Assembly (NCBI GenBank): GCA_012103315.1
Contig: WLWZ01000001.1
Location: 558,001 to 622,000 of the forward strand
From: Alphaproteobacteria bacterium
Lineage (GTDB): Bacteria; Pseudomonadota; Alphaproteobacteria; MPNO01; UBA2964
Reading direction: 5' to 3'
DNA: 64,000 nt
In this document: positions 1 through 8,457 of the stretch, piece by piece
Numbering within the stretch: the stretch's first letter is position 1
How the letters are laid out: each line of letters begins with the position of its first letter
Notes under the pieces: model-generated
What the model was told of the DNA's origin: nothing
Seen by the model: the letters and a program-made list of their open reading frames with translations, nothing else
The model's database searches: none
Made by a program: the position numbers and the translations under genes

Positions 1-781
1 AGTCACCTGATCGCTCACGAGGCAAGTTGTGGCCGCATTGGCCAAATAGTTGGATGTCTGCATTTGGCAAGGACGGGGCGATGGTCATTGTCGTTGCCAT
101 TGCCGGACAGGGTTGATCGTCGCGACCATGTAGCATCACAACCTTGGCAGAGATATTTCCAAGCTCTTCGGGGCTGAGGACGGCGGCATCAAGATACTGC
201 TGACGCGGGGACGCAAACATTTCGCCGAAATACGCCGCATATCCGTCGGTTTGCAACAACTCCCATCGCTGGTCGATCATCTCGTCGGTCAAAGCAGCAG
301 GATTGCCGACCATCTTCATCATCGACGCCTTTAGGGCATCCGGCGTGTCAGGCAGAGTCCAAAACTCGTCGAGCGCGTCGTTGAGTGAGTAAGCAGAACC
401 CACCGAACTCGATGTCAGAACGCATTTTACGCGATCAGATCGGCTGGCAGTTTTAAGTGCTAACGCACCGCCAAGAGAATGTCCCGCGATACCACAGGAG
501 CCCGACGGTAAAACTTCTTCAATCATCGTGAGAGCTTGTTCGACCCATAGATCGACGTCGAAATAGGGTGTGGCGTTCTTTCGGGCGGAGTCGCCAAATC
601 CGATGAGGTCGGCTGCAAATATACGACAATGCTCTGCTAGCGGCTCGAGGACGGGGCCAAAATTTCCGACAATGGATGTACCAGGGCCGACACCATGTAG
701 CATGAGAACTGGAAGGCCTTTACCACCTTCCCAATAATGCACTTGATGGCCAGCGGCCTCTGCTTTGCGACTTTCTAACAA
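1..781 (-). CDS. alpha/beta hydrolase, C-terminus cut by window edge
   Basis: Not in the ORF track because the stop lies outside the window. The reverse strand reads openly from a TTG at 781, preceded by GGAGAG six bases upstream, and begins LLESRKAEAAGHQVHYWEGG. It has the oxyanion strand motif VLMLHGVGPGTS, the nucleophile elbow GHSLGG and a late CGHNLPRE that would carry the catalytic histidine, so the Ser-Asp-His hydrolase core looks complete. The family (meta-cleavage product hydrolases, esterases, dehalogenases) is known; the substrate is not readable. It is divergent from the LLM oxidoreductase. The TTG start is inferred from the ribosome binding site. Confidence 0.85.
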   Translation of the reverse strand, partial: MLESRKAEAAGHQVHYWEGGKGLPVLMLHGVGPGTSIVGNFGPVLEPLAEHCRIFAADLIGFGDSARKNATPYFDVDLWVEQALTMIEEVLPSGSCGIAGHSLGGALALKTASRSDRVKCVLTSSSVGSAYSLNDALDEFWTLPDTPDALKASMMKMVGNPAALTDEMIDQRWELLQTDGYAAYFGEMFASPRQQYLDAAVLSPEELGNISAKVVMLHGRDDQPCPAMATTMTIAPSLPNADIQLFGQCGHNLPRERSGD

Positions 782-923
782 TTTTTGCTCTCCGCTAATT
801 CAGTCCCCAAACTTGGCGGCGCCATGGAGCTTTGGCAAGTATGTGTGCAGAAATATCCCGTGGGTCGCTATACGGGGTCCTTCTGAGGCGCGATACTGAA
901 CTAAACTGGTTCTGGAGAGTTTT

Positions 924-1934
924 ATGGATTTCGGAGTCTTCGATCATCTTGATCGTGGCAGCCTGCCGTTGGACGCCTATTACGAATCACGCCTGCGCGT
1001 CATTGAAATGTATGACCGCGGTGGGTTCTATGGCTATCACGTTGCTGAGCATCACGCGACGCCGCTGGGCATGGCAGCATCGCCGAGTGTGTTCCTCGCG
1101 GCTGTAGCCCAGCGCACCAAAACACTCCGCTTCGGGCCAATGGTCTATGCCCTGCCGCTTTATCATCCGCTAAGGCTGGCGGAAGAAATTTGCATGCTCG
1201 ATCAGATGAGTGGTGGCCGGCTGGAGCTCGGCTTTGGCAGAGGTGCGTCACCGCTTGAGATTGATATCTTCGGTCCCGATCCCGCTGATGCGCAAGATAT
1301 TTATACCGAGTCGCTGGAGATCATTTTGATGGCTCTCAAGGACCAGCATGTCGACTATCAAGGAAAGTTTTTTACATTAAAGGACGTGCCGGTAGCGCTG
1401 GAGCCGAAGCAAACGCCGCATCCGCCCATGTGGTACGGAATTCATGCCGTTGATAGCGCCGCTCGTGCGGGAACAAGTGGGCTCAATGTCATAAGTCTCG
1501 ATACAGCTGTTGATACGAGTCCGATGGTGGCGGCCTATAAAGCGGCTTGGCAGGAAGCCGGGCATGCTTCTGGCCCTGACCCAAAGATTGGCATTGGCCG
1601 GTTTATCGTTGTCGGCGAAACAGATGAAGATGCGCTTGCTGTCGCACGGCGCGCCTACCCGGTCTGGCACGAGAGCTTCAACTACCTGTTTAATTATCGG
1701 GGTGCCGCGGCCCCGCGTCATCAGCGGCCCTCAGAATTTGACGCGATGGCGGGGCTGGGACGTGCCGTTGCTGGCTCTCCTGAAACAGTGATCGAGGTTC
1801 TACGCAACGAGATGACAGTATCTGACGCGAATTATCTCGTGGGGCAGTTTGTCTTCGGTGATATGTCGCCGGCAGAGGCCGAAACTTCCGTTGGCATGTT
1901 TATCGATAAAGTTGCGCCAATACTTAACGCGTAA
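924..1934 (+). CDS. LLM class flavin-dependent oxidoreductase
   Basis: The 336-residue product is a luciferase-like (LLM) TIM-barrel monooxygenase using reduced flavin. The N-terminus MDFGVFDHLDRG, the YGYHVAEHHATP segment near residue 32 and LGFGRGASPLEIDIFG near residue 100 are typical of the bacterial luciferase fold, and the length is normal. The ATG follows CTGGAGAG. The gene is divergent from an alpha/beta hydrolase and convergent with a GlcG/HbpS gene four bases away. Such enzymes oxidise aldehydes, sulfonates or N-heterocycles, usually with a separate flavin reductase, which is not seen nearby. The substrate is unknown. Confidence 0.9.
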   Translation: MDFGVFDHLDRGSLPLDAYYESRLRVIEMYDRGGFYGYHVAEHHATPLGMAASPSVFLAAVAQRTKTLRFGPMVYALPLYHPLRLAEEICMLDQMSGGRLELGFGRGASPLEIDIFGPDPADAQDIYTESLEIILMALKDQHVDYQGKFFTLKDVPVALEPKQTPHPPMWYGIHAVDSAARAGTSGLNVISLDTAVDTSPMVAAYKAAWQEAGHASGPDPKIGIGRFIVVGETDEDALAVARRAYPVWHESFNYLFNYRGAAAPRHQRPSEFDAMAGLGRAVAGSPETVIEVLRNEMTVSDANYLVGQFVFGDMSPAEAETSVGMFIDKVAPILNA

Positions 1935-1938
1935 CGCT

Positions 1939-2364
1939 TCAGTCGAAGCGTTGCGCACCTTCCAGAGCAGCGACACCAACCTTGGCGACTTCGAGATCCT
2001 GTGCGCCAGTACCAGAGCCAACGCCGATAGCGCCGACAACCTGGCCGTCGACTATCAAGGGCAGGCCACCGGGAAGATTAACGCGCTGGCCTTCAGTGAC
2101 AAGGGCGAGCTTGATATCGACGCCTTCAGGGATGTCACCGGTAGGGGCGACATAGATGGCAGCAGTTTCTGCTTTGCGGCGGGAAGATGTGTTGGACATT
2201 ACGAACGCGCCATCCATACGACAGAACGCTACGAGGTGCCCACCGGTATCAACCACCGAAATACATTGTGGCACGCCCATATCAGTGGCTTTGCCGATAG
2301 CGGCCCGCAGGACTTTCATGGCGCCGTCGCTGGTGAGTTTGAGTGTTGGGGCGGTGTCTGCCAT
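1939..2364 (-). CDS. GlcG/HbpS family (DUF336) protein
   Basis: This 141-residue protein has the GlcG/HbpS signature: a central VDTGGHLVAFCRMDGAF, a helix with TSSRRKAETAA, then LPGGLPLIVDGQVVGAIGVGSG. Family members form octamers; HbpS binds heme, and GlcG sits in glycolate operons. There is no signal peptide, so it is probably cytoplasmic. The gene runs against the LLM oxidoreductase and lies back to back with the aldo/keto reductase. In degradation clusters this family often accompanies oxidoreductases, but its biochemical role is unclear. Confidence 0.88.
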   Translation of the reverse strand: MADTAPTLKLTSDGAMKVLRAAIGKATDMGVPQCISVVDTGGHLVAFCRMDGAFVMSNTSSRRKAETAAIYVAPTGDIPEGVDIKLALVTEGQRVNLPGGLPLIVDGQVVGAIGVGSGTGAQDLEVAKVGVAALEGAQRFD

Positions 2365-2441
2365 CTTATTCTCCGTAACGGTTGTTGGACCCGCATAATT
2401 GCGGGCGATGATGTATCAGATTTACAGGAGCTTGGCTGAGA

Positions 2442-3419
2442 ATGAAACTGCGCCGCTTTGGCAGAACTGAATTGCAGGTGTCAGAGCTCGCCTTTGGCGG
2501 CGGACGGTCTGGTGGCATTTTGATCAATGCCGACGATGATACACGCCGTACGGCCGTGCGGCGCGCGTTGGATCATGGCATCAATTGGTTCGATACGGCG
2601 CCGCAATATGGTGATGGTAAGTCCGAAGAGGCATTAGGGTGGCTGCTGGCGGAAGTCGATGAGACACCGTTTGTCTCCACTAAGGTTCGTATCGATATCG
2701 CTAGTTCTGAAAGCCTGATCAGCCAGGTTGAGCGTAGCGTAACCGATAGCCTGCAGAAGTTACGGCGGGATCAAGTCGATCTGCTGCAAATCCATAGTTT
2801 GATTATGCCGGAAGCAACTGGCCGAACGATCTCGGCAGATCACGTGCTGCGGGATGGCGGTATGGCTGATGCGATGGAGAAGTTACGCGACCAGGGCATG
2901 ACACGGTTTCTTGGACTCACCGCACTTGGCAATAACGTGTCGACAATAGAGGTGATCAACAGCGGCCGGTTCGATGCAGCACAGGTCTATTATAATCTTA
3001 TCAACCCTTCGTCCGCGTGGGCGCAGCCGGTTGCGGGTTGGGCTGGTTATAATGGCTCCGGAATTTTGGCGGCATGCCGGGACCAAGATATGGCGGTGAT
3101 GGCGATCCGCATTTTTGCGGCGAGCTATTTGGCAACACCGATACGCACCGGTCGTGAGAGTATACTCACTGAGAACACGGCGGCTGATACCGAAGCGCAA
3201 AATGCAGAAGCCGTGTTTGCAGCACTGGGAGAAGGTCAAGGAACCAGAGCTCAAACCGCAGTGCGTTTTGCCCTGAGCAATGAGGCTGTCTCAATGGCGA
3301 TCGTTGGTCTTTCTGAGGCGGCGCATCTGGATGAAGCCGCTGCAGGGGCGGAGCTTGGACCGCTACCCGAAAGCGCTTTGGCAAAACTTCAAAAGCTCCA
3401 CTACACAGGATTTGCGTAA
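2442..3419 (+). CDS. aldo/keto reductase
   Basis: An NAD(P)H-dependent carbonyl reductase of 325 residues. The catalytic tetrad is visible: Asp51 and Tyr56 in DTAPQYGDGKSEEALG, Lys81 in VSTKV and His118 in LLQIHS. The C-terminal part (AIVGLSEAAHLDEAAAGAEL) matches the cofactor-binding end of the fold. It resembles the L-fucose/D-threo-aldose dehydrogenase branch, but the substrate is not determined. Five bases separate it from the thioesterase gene, so the two are probably co-transcribed. Confidence 0.9.
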   Translation: MKLRRFGRTELQVSELAFGGGRSGGILINADDDTRRTAVRRALDHGINWFDTAPQYGDGKSEEALGWLLAEVDETPFVSTKVRIDIASSESLISQVERSVTDSLQKLRRDQVDLLQIHSLIMPEATGRTISADHVLRDGGMADAMEKLRDQGMTRFLGLTALGNNVSTIEVINSGRFDAAQVYYNLINPSSAWAQPVAGWAGYNGSGILAACRDQDMAVMAIRIFAASYLATPIRTGRESILTENTAADTEAQNAEAVFAALGEGQGTRAQTAVRFALSNEAVSMAIVGLSEAAHLDEAAAGAELGPLPESALAKLQKLHYTGFA

Positions 3420-3423
3420 CGCT

Positions 3424-3855
3424 ATGACGGAATTGGACTTAACGGATCGGTCGGTTTATACGACCTGGACACAGGACATCGTGCGCTATCGTGACCTCGA
3501 CCCCAATGGCCACGTCAATAACGGTGCCATCAACCAGTATTTTGAAGACGGACGGGTGCATCTACGTGATGACCGTATGGTAGGGCTGGCCGAAAACCTT
3601 CTGAGAGGGTTTGCTATCAAGAAATTCACCGCGACCTATCATGCTCCGGTTTCTTACCCGGCAACTGTTGATATCGGTAGTGTGGTGATGCGGATCGGCA
3701 ACTCGTCCTTTGCCCTCGGACAGGGTGTGTTTGACGGCGACCGTTGTGTCGCCACGGCTGACGTCATTTCGGTGTTCTTTGATGCCGACACCGGCCGTTC
3801 GACACCTTTGCCTGACCCCGTTCGAAAAGCCCTGGAATCTGCGCGCATCAGTTGA
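3424..3855 (+). CDS. acyl-CoA thioesterase, 4HBT hotdog family
   Basis: I place the start at ATG 3424, just after the aldo/keto reductase stop, rather than at the longer ORF start (3280) that overlaps it. The 143-residue product starts MTELDLTDRSVYTTWTQDIV and has the 4-hydroxybenzoyl-CoA thioesterase motif RYRDLDPNGHVNNGA, followed by hotdog strands and a VATADVISVFFD strand. It probably hydrolyses an acyl- or aroyl-CoA in the cytoplasm; the substrate is unknown. The spacing implies an operon with the reductase. Confidence 0.88.
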   Translation: MTELDLTDRSVYTTWTQDIVRYRDLDPNGHVNNGAINQYFEDGRVHLRDDRMVGLAENLLRGFAIKKFTATYHAPVSYPATVDIGSVVMRIGNSSFALGQGVFDGDRCVATADVISVFFDADTGRSTPLPDPVRKALESARIS

Positions 3856-3971
3856 CTTCCTCGAATACAAAGACAGCTATTCTTTAACGATGATTTAGGT
3901 CACGCAAACGTCATTACGGGATGGGCCTAATCAAAGGATAGAATCTAATCATTCAAACCAGAGGAAGAAAA

Positions 3972-4625
3972 ATGAGAATTAACGACGAAGTGCCAAATTT
4001 TACAGCTAATACAACGCATGGGGAGATTACCTTTCATGATTGGATTGGCGATGGCTGGGCAATCCTGTTTTCTCACCCAAAAGATTTTACGCCGATTTGT
4101 ACGACTGAACTCGGTTATGCTGCCGGCATGCAATCCGATTTTGCAGAACGCAATTGCAAGATAATCGGCATCAGTGTTGACGGTGTCAGTGATCATGAAA
4201 AATGGTCGAAGGACATCGAAAGTCTTCAGGGTAATGCAGTGGGTTATCCGCTGATCGGTGACCCCGATCTTGATATTGTTAAAGCATTCGACATGCTGCC
4301 TGGTGATGCAGGAGATACGTCAGAGGGTCGGACGCCAGCAGATAACGCGACGGCGCGTTCTGTTTTTGTGATTGGGCCAGATAAGCGCATTAAAGCGATG
4401 CTGACCTATCCGATGACCACTGGGCGTAATTTCAATGAGATCATGCGTCTCCTTGAATCCATCCAATTGACCGCTAAGGAACAAGTAGCCACGCCGGTGA
4501 ACTGGGAGCAGGGCGACAAAGTCGTGATCGTCCCAGCGGTTTCCGATGAAGATGCAAAGGCGAAATATCCGCAGGGTTGGGAAACGCCTTTGCCCTACAT
4601 TCGACTCGTAGATCAGCCGAAATAA
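3972..4625 (+). CDS. 1-Cys peroxiredoxin, Prx6-type
   Basis: A 217-residue thiol peroxidase that reduces hydrogen peroxide and organic hydroperoxides. The peroxidatic cysteine is Cys43 in HPKDFTPICTTELG, and the length with its long C-terminal domain (QGWETPLPYIRLVDQPK) fits the Prx6/1-Cys subfamily rather than AhpC. No resolving cysteine is evident near the C-terminus. GAGGAAGAAAA precedes the ATG. The gene stands alone behind about 115 bases of AT-rich leader and is closed by a strong terminator. Cytoplasmic. Confidence 0.93.
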   Translation: MRINDEVPNFTANTTHGEITFHDWIGDGWAILFSHPKDFTPICTTELGYAAGMQSDFAERNCKIIGISVDGVSDHEKWSKDIESLQGNAVGYPLIGDPDLDIVKAFDMLPGDAGDTSEGRTPADNATARSVFVIGPDKRIKAMLTYPMTTGRNFNEIMRLLESIQLTAKEQVATPVNWEQGDKVVIVPAVSDEDAKAKYPQGWETPLPYIRLVDQPK

Positions 4626-4645
4626 GTGCGACGTATTTAGAGGCG

Positions 4646-4677
4646 CGGCCCGGGCTATGTCCGGGCCGTTTCTATTT
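4646..4677 (+). terminator. intrinsic terminator after the peroxiredoxin gene
   Basis: A perfect 8-bp stem (CGGCCCGG with CCGGGCCG, 7-base loop) is followed by TTTCTATTT. It lies 20 bases after the peroxiredoxin stop and just before the oppositely oriented HD gene. Confidence 0.85.
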
Positions 4678-4682
4678 AATCT

Positions 4683-5438
4683 CTAGAGCGCGTTGCAGGG
4701 CCGTCTTAGCGTCCGCCACATATGAGATGTTGGCGTGTTGTCATTCCCCAACCCTTCTTTGGGCTGTTTGAAATGGCGGCCAATCACATCCTCAAATTGC
4801 TCCAACTCAACGACGACATCAGGATCAAATGAATAGAGATCATTGACGCAGATCATACGTGCCGACATGTACCATTTATGGTCCTTGGCACGTTCGTACT
4901 CTGCCGCGATATAGGGTTCAGGCTCATAATCGTCGCCAAACATACGACGATAATTATCGGGATAGGCATATCCGACGGATTCGTCCGGATAGAACCGCAA
5001 GCACTGATGCATACGGATCGCCCAGCTGACTTCTTCGTCGACATAGGGTTCTAGCAATTGCGCACCCCAATAGCCGTGATCTGAACGGATAAAGCCCGTG
5101 ACGCCAATGTCATGCAATAGGCAAGCCAGAACCATCTTCTCCGGCAAGTCGTTCTTTTGCGCCAGATTGGCACTCTGCAGCAGGTGTGCCTGAGAGGGGG
5201 AGAAGCGCAGGTGAAAGAAATCGAGAAGCGTCGGCGCCTCGGGCATTTGGGGTAGTCGAGGGTCATCACCCATCAGGAGTTGCTTGCCGGTACCAGCGCC
5301 AAAGCCGCCTCCCACAGACTGATCGCCATCGGCAAGGTTAAAGAGCAGAGATTTCGTGACGATGCGGTCGCCCAACTCGCGCATCTGTTGTTCTTCAAGC
5401 GCGTCAGCGCGTTCGGTCATGGTGGGATTTGTCGCCAT
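4683..5438 (-). CDS. HD domain-containing protein
   Basis: A 251-residue metal-dependent HD-superfamily protein. The HD pair is His109-Asp110 in ACLLHDIGV, with candidate ligands His85 (QAHLLQ), His121 (SDHGYWG) and His144 (RMHQCLRFYP). HD proteins are usually phosphohydrolases, but some are oxygenases or lyases. The helix spacing and the tyrosine/tryptophan-rich C-terminal half (YAYPDNYRRMFGDDY) do not match the nucleotide phosphohydrolases I know well. It may act on the same substrate as the neighbouring hydrolase or SDR. Divergent from the next alpha/beta hydrolase. Confidence 0.82.
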   Translation of the reverse strand: MATNPTMTERADALEEQQMRELGDRIVTKSLLFNLADGDQSVGGGFGAGTGKQLLMGDDPRLPQMPEAPTLLDFFHLRFSPSQAHLLQSANLAQKNDLPEKMVLACLLHDIGVTGFIRSDHGYWGAQLLEPYVDEEVSWAIRMHQCLRFYPDESVGYAYPDNYRRMFGDDYEPEPYIAAEYERAKDHKWYMSARMICVNDLYSFDPDVVVELEQFEDVIGRHFKQPKEGLGNDNTPTSHMWRTLRRPCNAL

Positions 5439-5571
5439 TGGATGCTCCTTTTCGCGACGCCAATGTAAATGTATTTGAAAGGGTGCTTCTGGTTGCGTCG
5501 CCCGTCAAGGGAAGGATGCATCTTGTGATTTCGTTGCATACACTGTGGTGCAAGGAAACGACGGAATTGAT

Positions 5572-6492
5572 ATGCAAGAAATCTCACACAGTTGTGGTCA
5601 TGCCATGACGGACCCCGCACTTTGGGTCGATCACTTCGCACCAGTGGATGGATCGACGAAACCGCCGCTTGTTCTCGTGCATGGTGGTGGCCATACCGGC
5701 ACCTGCTATCTCGAAAAGCCGGACGGAGATGAAGGTTGGGCACAACGCTTTGCAGCACTTGGCTATCCTGTTCATGTCGTGGACTGGCCGGGTATGGGGC
5801 GCAGCGGTCGCGTTGAATACACCGAGCTGACAGGTGAGTTCGTCTGTAAGACGCTGGGGACGTTTATTGAAACATTGTCAGAGCCTTGCGTGCTTCTGAC
5901 GCATTCCATGTCCGGAGCCTACGGTTGGCGATTGGTTCAGAATTATGGTCGCCGTATCAAAGCGGTTGTCGGTGTAGCGCCATCCCCACCGGGAAATATT
6001 CAGGACGAACCTGAAATACTGGAGCAGGGAAATGATTATGTCGTTGTTCAACGGGGCGCATTTCAGCGTCGAGTGGACCTCCATCAACCGACTCCCTTTA
6101 ATGAAGACCTTGTTCTAAACAAGCTGATTGGAGACGGGGATAAGTTCCCCCGCGATTATACAAACGCCTACGCGGCAACATTAACAGGGACGCCACCGAA
6201 ACTTTCGTACGAGCGTGGCAATATTGCTGGCAGCCAGTTGAAGATCACCAATACAGCACCTTTTACAAATAAGCCGATCCTTGTGGTCTCCGCCGACCAT
6301 GACCGCGACCATACGCAAGAAATTGACGGTGCCATTGTGGATTGGCTAAAGGAGATCGGTGCAGCGGCAGAGTTTTGCTATTTGCCGGATAGGGGCATCG
6401 CAGGGAACGGCCATATGATGATGCTGGAACAGAATAGTAACGATATTGCTGATCTGATTGCTAATTGGATTGATGTCACGCTTGCAAATTAG
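5572..6492 (+). CDS. alpha/beta hydrolase
   Basis: From ATG 5572 the product has 306 residues; GTG 5545 in the ORF track would add nine. It shows LVLVHGGGHTGTC near residue 35, the nucleophile elbow LLTHSMSGAYG with Ser112, and a late GNGHMMMLEQNS that supplies the catalytic histidine. The early WVDHFAPVDG and WAQRFAALGYPVHVVDWPGMGRSG resemble a group of bacterial esterases annotated only as alpha/beta hydrolase. No signal peptide. The SDR gene follows in the same direction after 72 bases. Substrate unknown. Confidence 0.88.
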   Translation: MQEISHSCGHAMTDPALWVDHFAPVDGSTKPPLVLVHGGGHTGTCYLEKPDGDEGWAQRFAALGYPVHVVDWPGMGRSGRVEYTELTGEFVCKTLGTFIETLSEPCVLLTHSMSGAYGWRLVQNYGRRIKAVVGVAPSPPGNIQDEPEILEQGNDYVVVQRGAFQRRVDLHQPTPFNEDLVLNKLIGDGDKFPRDYTNAYAATLTGTPPKLSYERGNIAGSQLKITNTAPFTNKPILVVSADHDRDHTQEIDGAIVDWLKEIGAAAEFCYLPDRGIAGNGHMMMLEQNSNDIADLIANWIDVTLAN

Positions 6493-6564
6493 TCTGTCAC
6501 AGGTGCGTTCACCGTTCGGGTTTGGTAAAACCGTTTAAACAAACATTCACTCAGGGAGAAGACA

Positions 6565-7338
6565 GTGCCAACAGCTAATTATCCGAGCCTTAAAGATCGC
6601 GTGGTCATCATTACCGGCGGTGGTCAGGCGCTGGGCCGGACATATGCTCACGAGTTTGCGGCACAGGGTGCTATTCCTGTCATTGCTGAACTCAATGCCG
6701 AAAGCGGCGAGCGAGTTGTAAAGGAAATCGAGCAAAAGGGTGGTCGGGCGATCAGTGTTCAAACCGATGTCTCAAAGGAAGCAGATGCTAATGCAATGGC
6801 GGAAGCTGCTTTGTCGGCCTATGGTCGGATCGACTGTTTGATCAATAACGCGGCGGTGTTTTCACAAATCACCATTGCGCCATTTTGGGAACTACCGGTT
6901 GATGAATGGCAGTCCGCCATGCGGGTCAATATTGATGGCGCATTTTTCTGTTCCCGGGCGGTTGTTCCCGCGATGCAGGAACGGAAATGGGGGCGGATCG
7001 TCAATATCGCCTCAACAACCGTGCCAACCGGTCGGGCGAACTATCTGCATTACATTACGTCGAAATCGGCGATGATCGGTATGACCCGGTCCATGGCGCG
7101 TGAGCTGGGTGAATGGAATATCACAGCGCATCTGTTCATGCCGGGTGCTGTAGAAACCGAAGTCGAGCGGCCATCTGTTTCTGGCGCAATGTTTGATAAC
7201 CTCGCTAAACAACAGGCGATACAACGTCCAGCCACGATGGACGAATATGCTGGATTTATGCTGTTTATTTGCTCCGACGATGCGGAGTTCACGACGGGTC
7301 AAACCTTTGCTGCGAACGGCGGAATTGCGTTCCTCTAG
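6565..7338 (+). CDS. SDR family NAD(P)-dependent oxidoreductase
   Basis: A classical short-chain dehydrogenase of 257 residues with a GTG start behind CAGGGAGAAGACA. It has the cofactor motif TGGGQALG at 17-24, NNAA at 94-97, the catalytic Ser150 and the Tyr163-x3-Lys167 motif (YITSK). Asp/Glu-type residues after beta-2 (AELNAESG) lean towards NAD over NADP, which is an inference. It is probably transcribed with the preceding hydrolase. Its stop shares the palindrome CTAG with the stop of the opposing small gene. Confidence 0.92.
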   Translation: MPTANYPSLKDRVVIITGGGQALGRTYAHEFAAQGAIPVIAELNAESGERVVKEIEQKGGRAISVQTDVSKEADANAMAEAALSAYGRIDCLINNAAVFSQITIAPFWELPVDEWQSAMRVNIDGAFFCSRAVVPAMQERKWGRIVNIASTTVPTGRANYLHYITSKSAMIGMTRSMARELGEWNITAHLFMPGAVETEVERPSVSGAMFDNLAKQQAIQRPATMDEYAGFMLFICSDDAEFTTGQTFAANGGIAFL

Positions 7339-7547
7339 CTGTTCTTTGGCGGCATACTCGATTCTATCTGTACCTGCTCTTGCAGGGTTTCAATCGTGAT
7401 GTCGATCTGGCCACGGAGTTTGGTGAGCCAATCGATGACCTCGTCGAAATCCTTTTCGGTATATTCTTCTTTGAAGACCTCATTTTCCATCATGAGCTTG
7501 GCAAGAATTTCAACGAATTTGAGTTGTTCGGGATCAAGTGGTTGCAA
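7335..7547 (-). CDS. small acidic helical protein, unknown function
   Basis: The ORF track gives a 140-residue frame reaching into tauE, but the real start is probably the TTG at 7547, preceded by AGAGAGGA seven bases upstream. That yields 70 residues beginning LQPLDPEQLKFVEILAKLMM and ending MPPKNS, with no signal peptide. The sequence is acidic and strongly helical (FDEVIDWLTKLRGQIDITIETLQEQVQ) and could form a coiled coil. I do not recognise a family. It ends inside the stop codon of the SDR gene. The matching RBS and TTG make it a credible gene. Confidence 0.6.
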   Translation of the reverse strand: MQPLDPEQLKFVEILAKLMMENEVFKEEYTEKDFDEVIDWLTKLRGQIDITIETLQEQVQIESSMPPKNS

Positions 7548-7683
7548 CGGACTGTCCTCTCTTTTGGTGTGAGAGGGACGTAACCCAGCTTCGCGTTGGC
7601 TGCAACCGTTCAATGCTGACTGTGAACAGGTGCGCACCTCCAGTCTCTGTGTTACATAGCGGCCCGACATTCTGGAGGGATCA

Positions 7684-8457
7684 GTGGAAACTGCCATCGC
7701 GTTTTTGATCGAGGGAACGAACCTCACCATTGCCGGATTCTCGGCCCTGTGTGGCATTTCCTTTGTTGGTAGCTTTATTGCGGCCTCCTTAGGGCTCGGT
7801 GGTGGGCTACTCGTTCTGGCAACTATGACGCTGTTTTTACCCCCGGCTGTTTTGATTCCTATCCATGCTGTGGTTCAGATTGGCTCTAACGGCTTTCGCG
7901 CATTCTTAATGCGCCGCGATATTTTGTATTCCGTAATTCCAGCCTTCGCGGCAGGGACATTGATCGGCTCTTTTATTGGTGGCAAGACGCTCTTTGCGCT
8001 TGAAATTTGGGTGTTGCAGGCGATTCTCGGCATTTTCGTTTTATATGCGACCTGGGCTCCGAAATTTAAAAGTTCTAGCCCCGGTCCTGCAAAGTTTTTC
8101 GGCTGTGGCATATTTGGTGGTTTTGCGACGATGTTTGTTGGAGGCACGGGACCTCTCGTTGCGCCGTTTGTGAATGCAGCTTGCAAGGAACGGCAGCAAG
8201 TCGTCTCGACCCATGCGGCGCTGATGACATTCCAGCATTCCTTTAAGGTAATCCTGTTCGGTGTTCTGGGCTTTGCATTCGGACCCTATATTCCGTTGCT
8301 GGTCGGACTTATAGGTTTTGGGGTTTGCGGGACGATTGTTGGCAAGAGGGTGTTGGATAAGTTGCCCGAAAAAGTGTTCCGGATTGGTCTACAGACGATT
8401 TTGACCTTGCTGGCCGGGCGGCTGCTTTACGCGGCCTACAAAAGCTACTTCGGTTAG
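7684..8457 (+). CDS. TauE/SafE family membrane exporter
   Basis: A polytopic inner-membrane protein of 257 residues with about eight hydrophobic segments. The TauE/SafE repeats show as GSFIAASLGLGGGLLVLATM in the N-terminal half and FGGFATMFVGGTGPLVAPF in the C-terminal half. The family transports sulfite, sulfoacetate and other organic anions. The start is GTG with GGAGGG five bases upstream. Its stop overlaps the stop of the opposing AbrB-type gene in the tetramer TTAG. The substrate cannot be told from sequence. Confidence 0.88.
   Translation: METAIAFLIEGTNLTIAGFSALCGISFVGSFIAASLGLGGGLLVLATMTLFLPPAVLIPIHAVVQIGSNGFRAFLMRRDILYSVIPAFAAGTLIGSFIGGKTLFALEIWVLQAILGIFVLYATWAPKFKSSSPGPAKFFGCGIFGGFATMFVGGTGPLVAPFVNAACKERQQVVSTHAALMTFQHSFKVILFGVLGFAFGPYIPLLVGLIGFGVCGTIVGKRVLDKLPEKVFRIGLQTILTLLAGRLLYAAYKSYFG

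Noticed and set aside
832-850. Second sigma-54 promoter before the LLM gene (TGGCAAGTATGTGTGCA)
   Set aside because: The spacing between the GG and GC elements is one base too long and the -12 element is poor.
832-1107. 91-residue ORF over the start of the LLM gene
   Set aside because: It overlaps the LLM oxidoreductase in another frame, has no family signal and no good ribosome binding site.
1849-2439. 196-residue forward ORF opposite the GlcG/HbpS gene
   Set aside because: It is the antisense shadow of a clear GlcG/HbpS protein; its composition is not protein-like.
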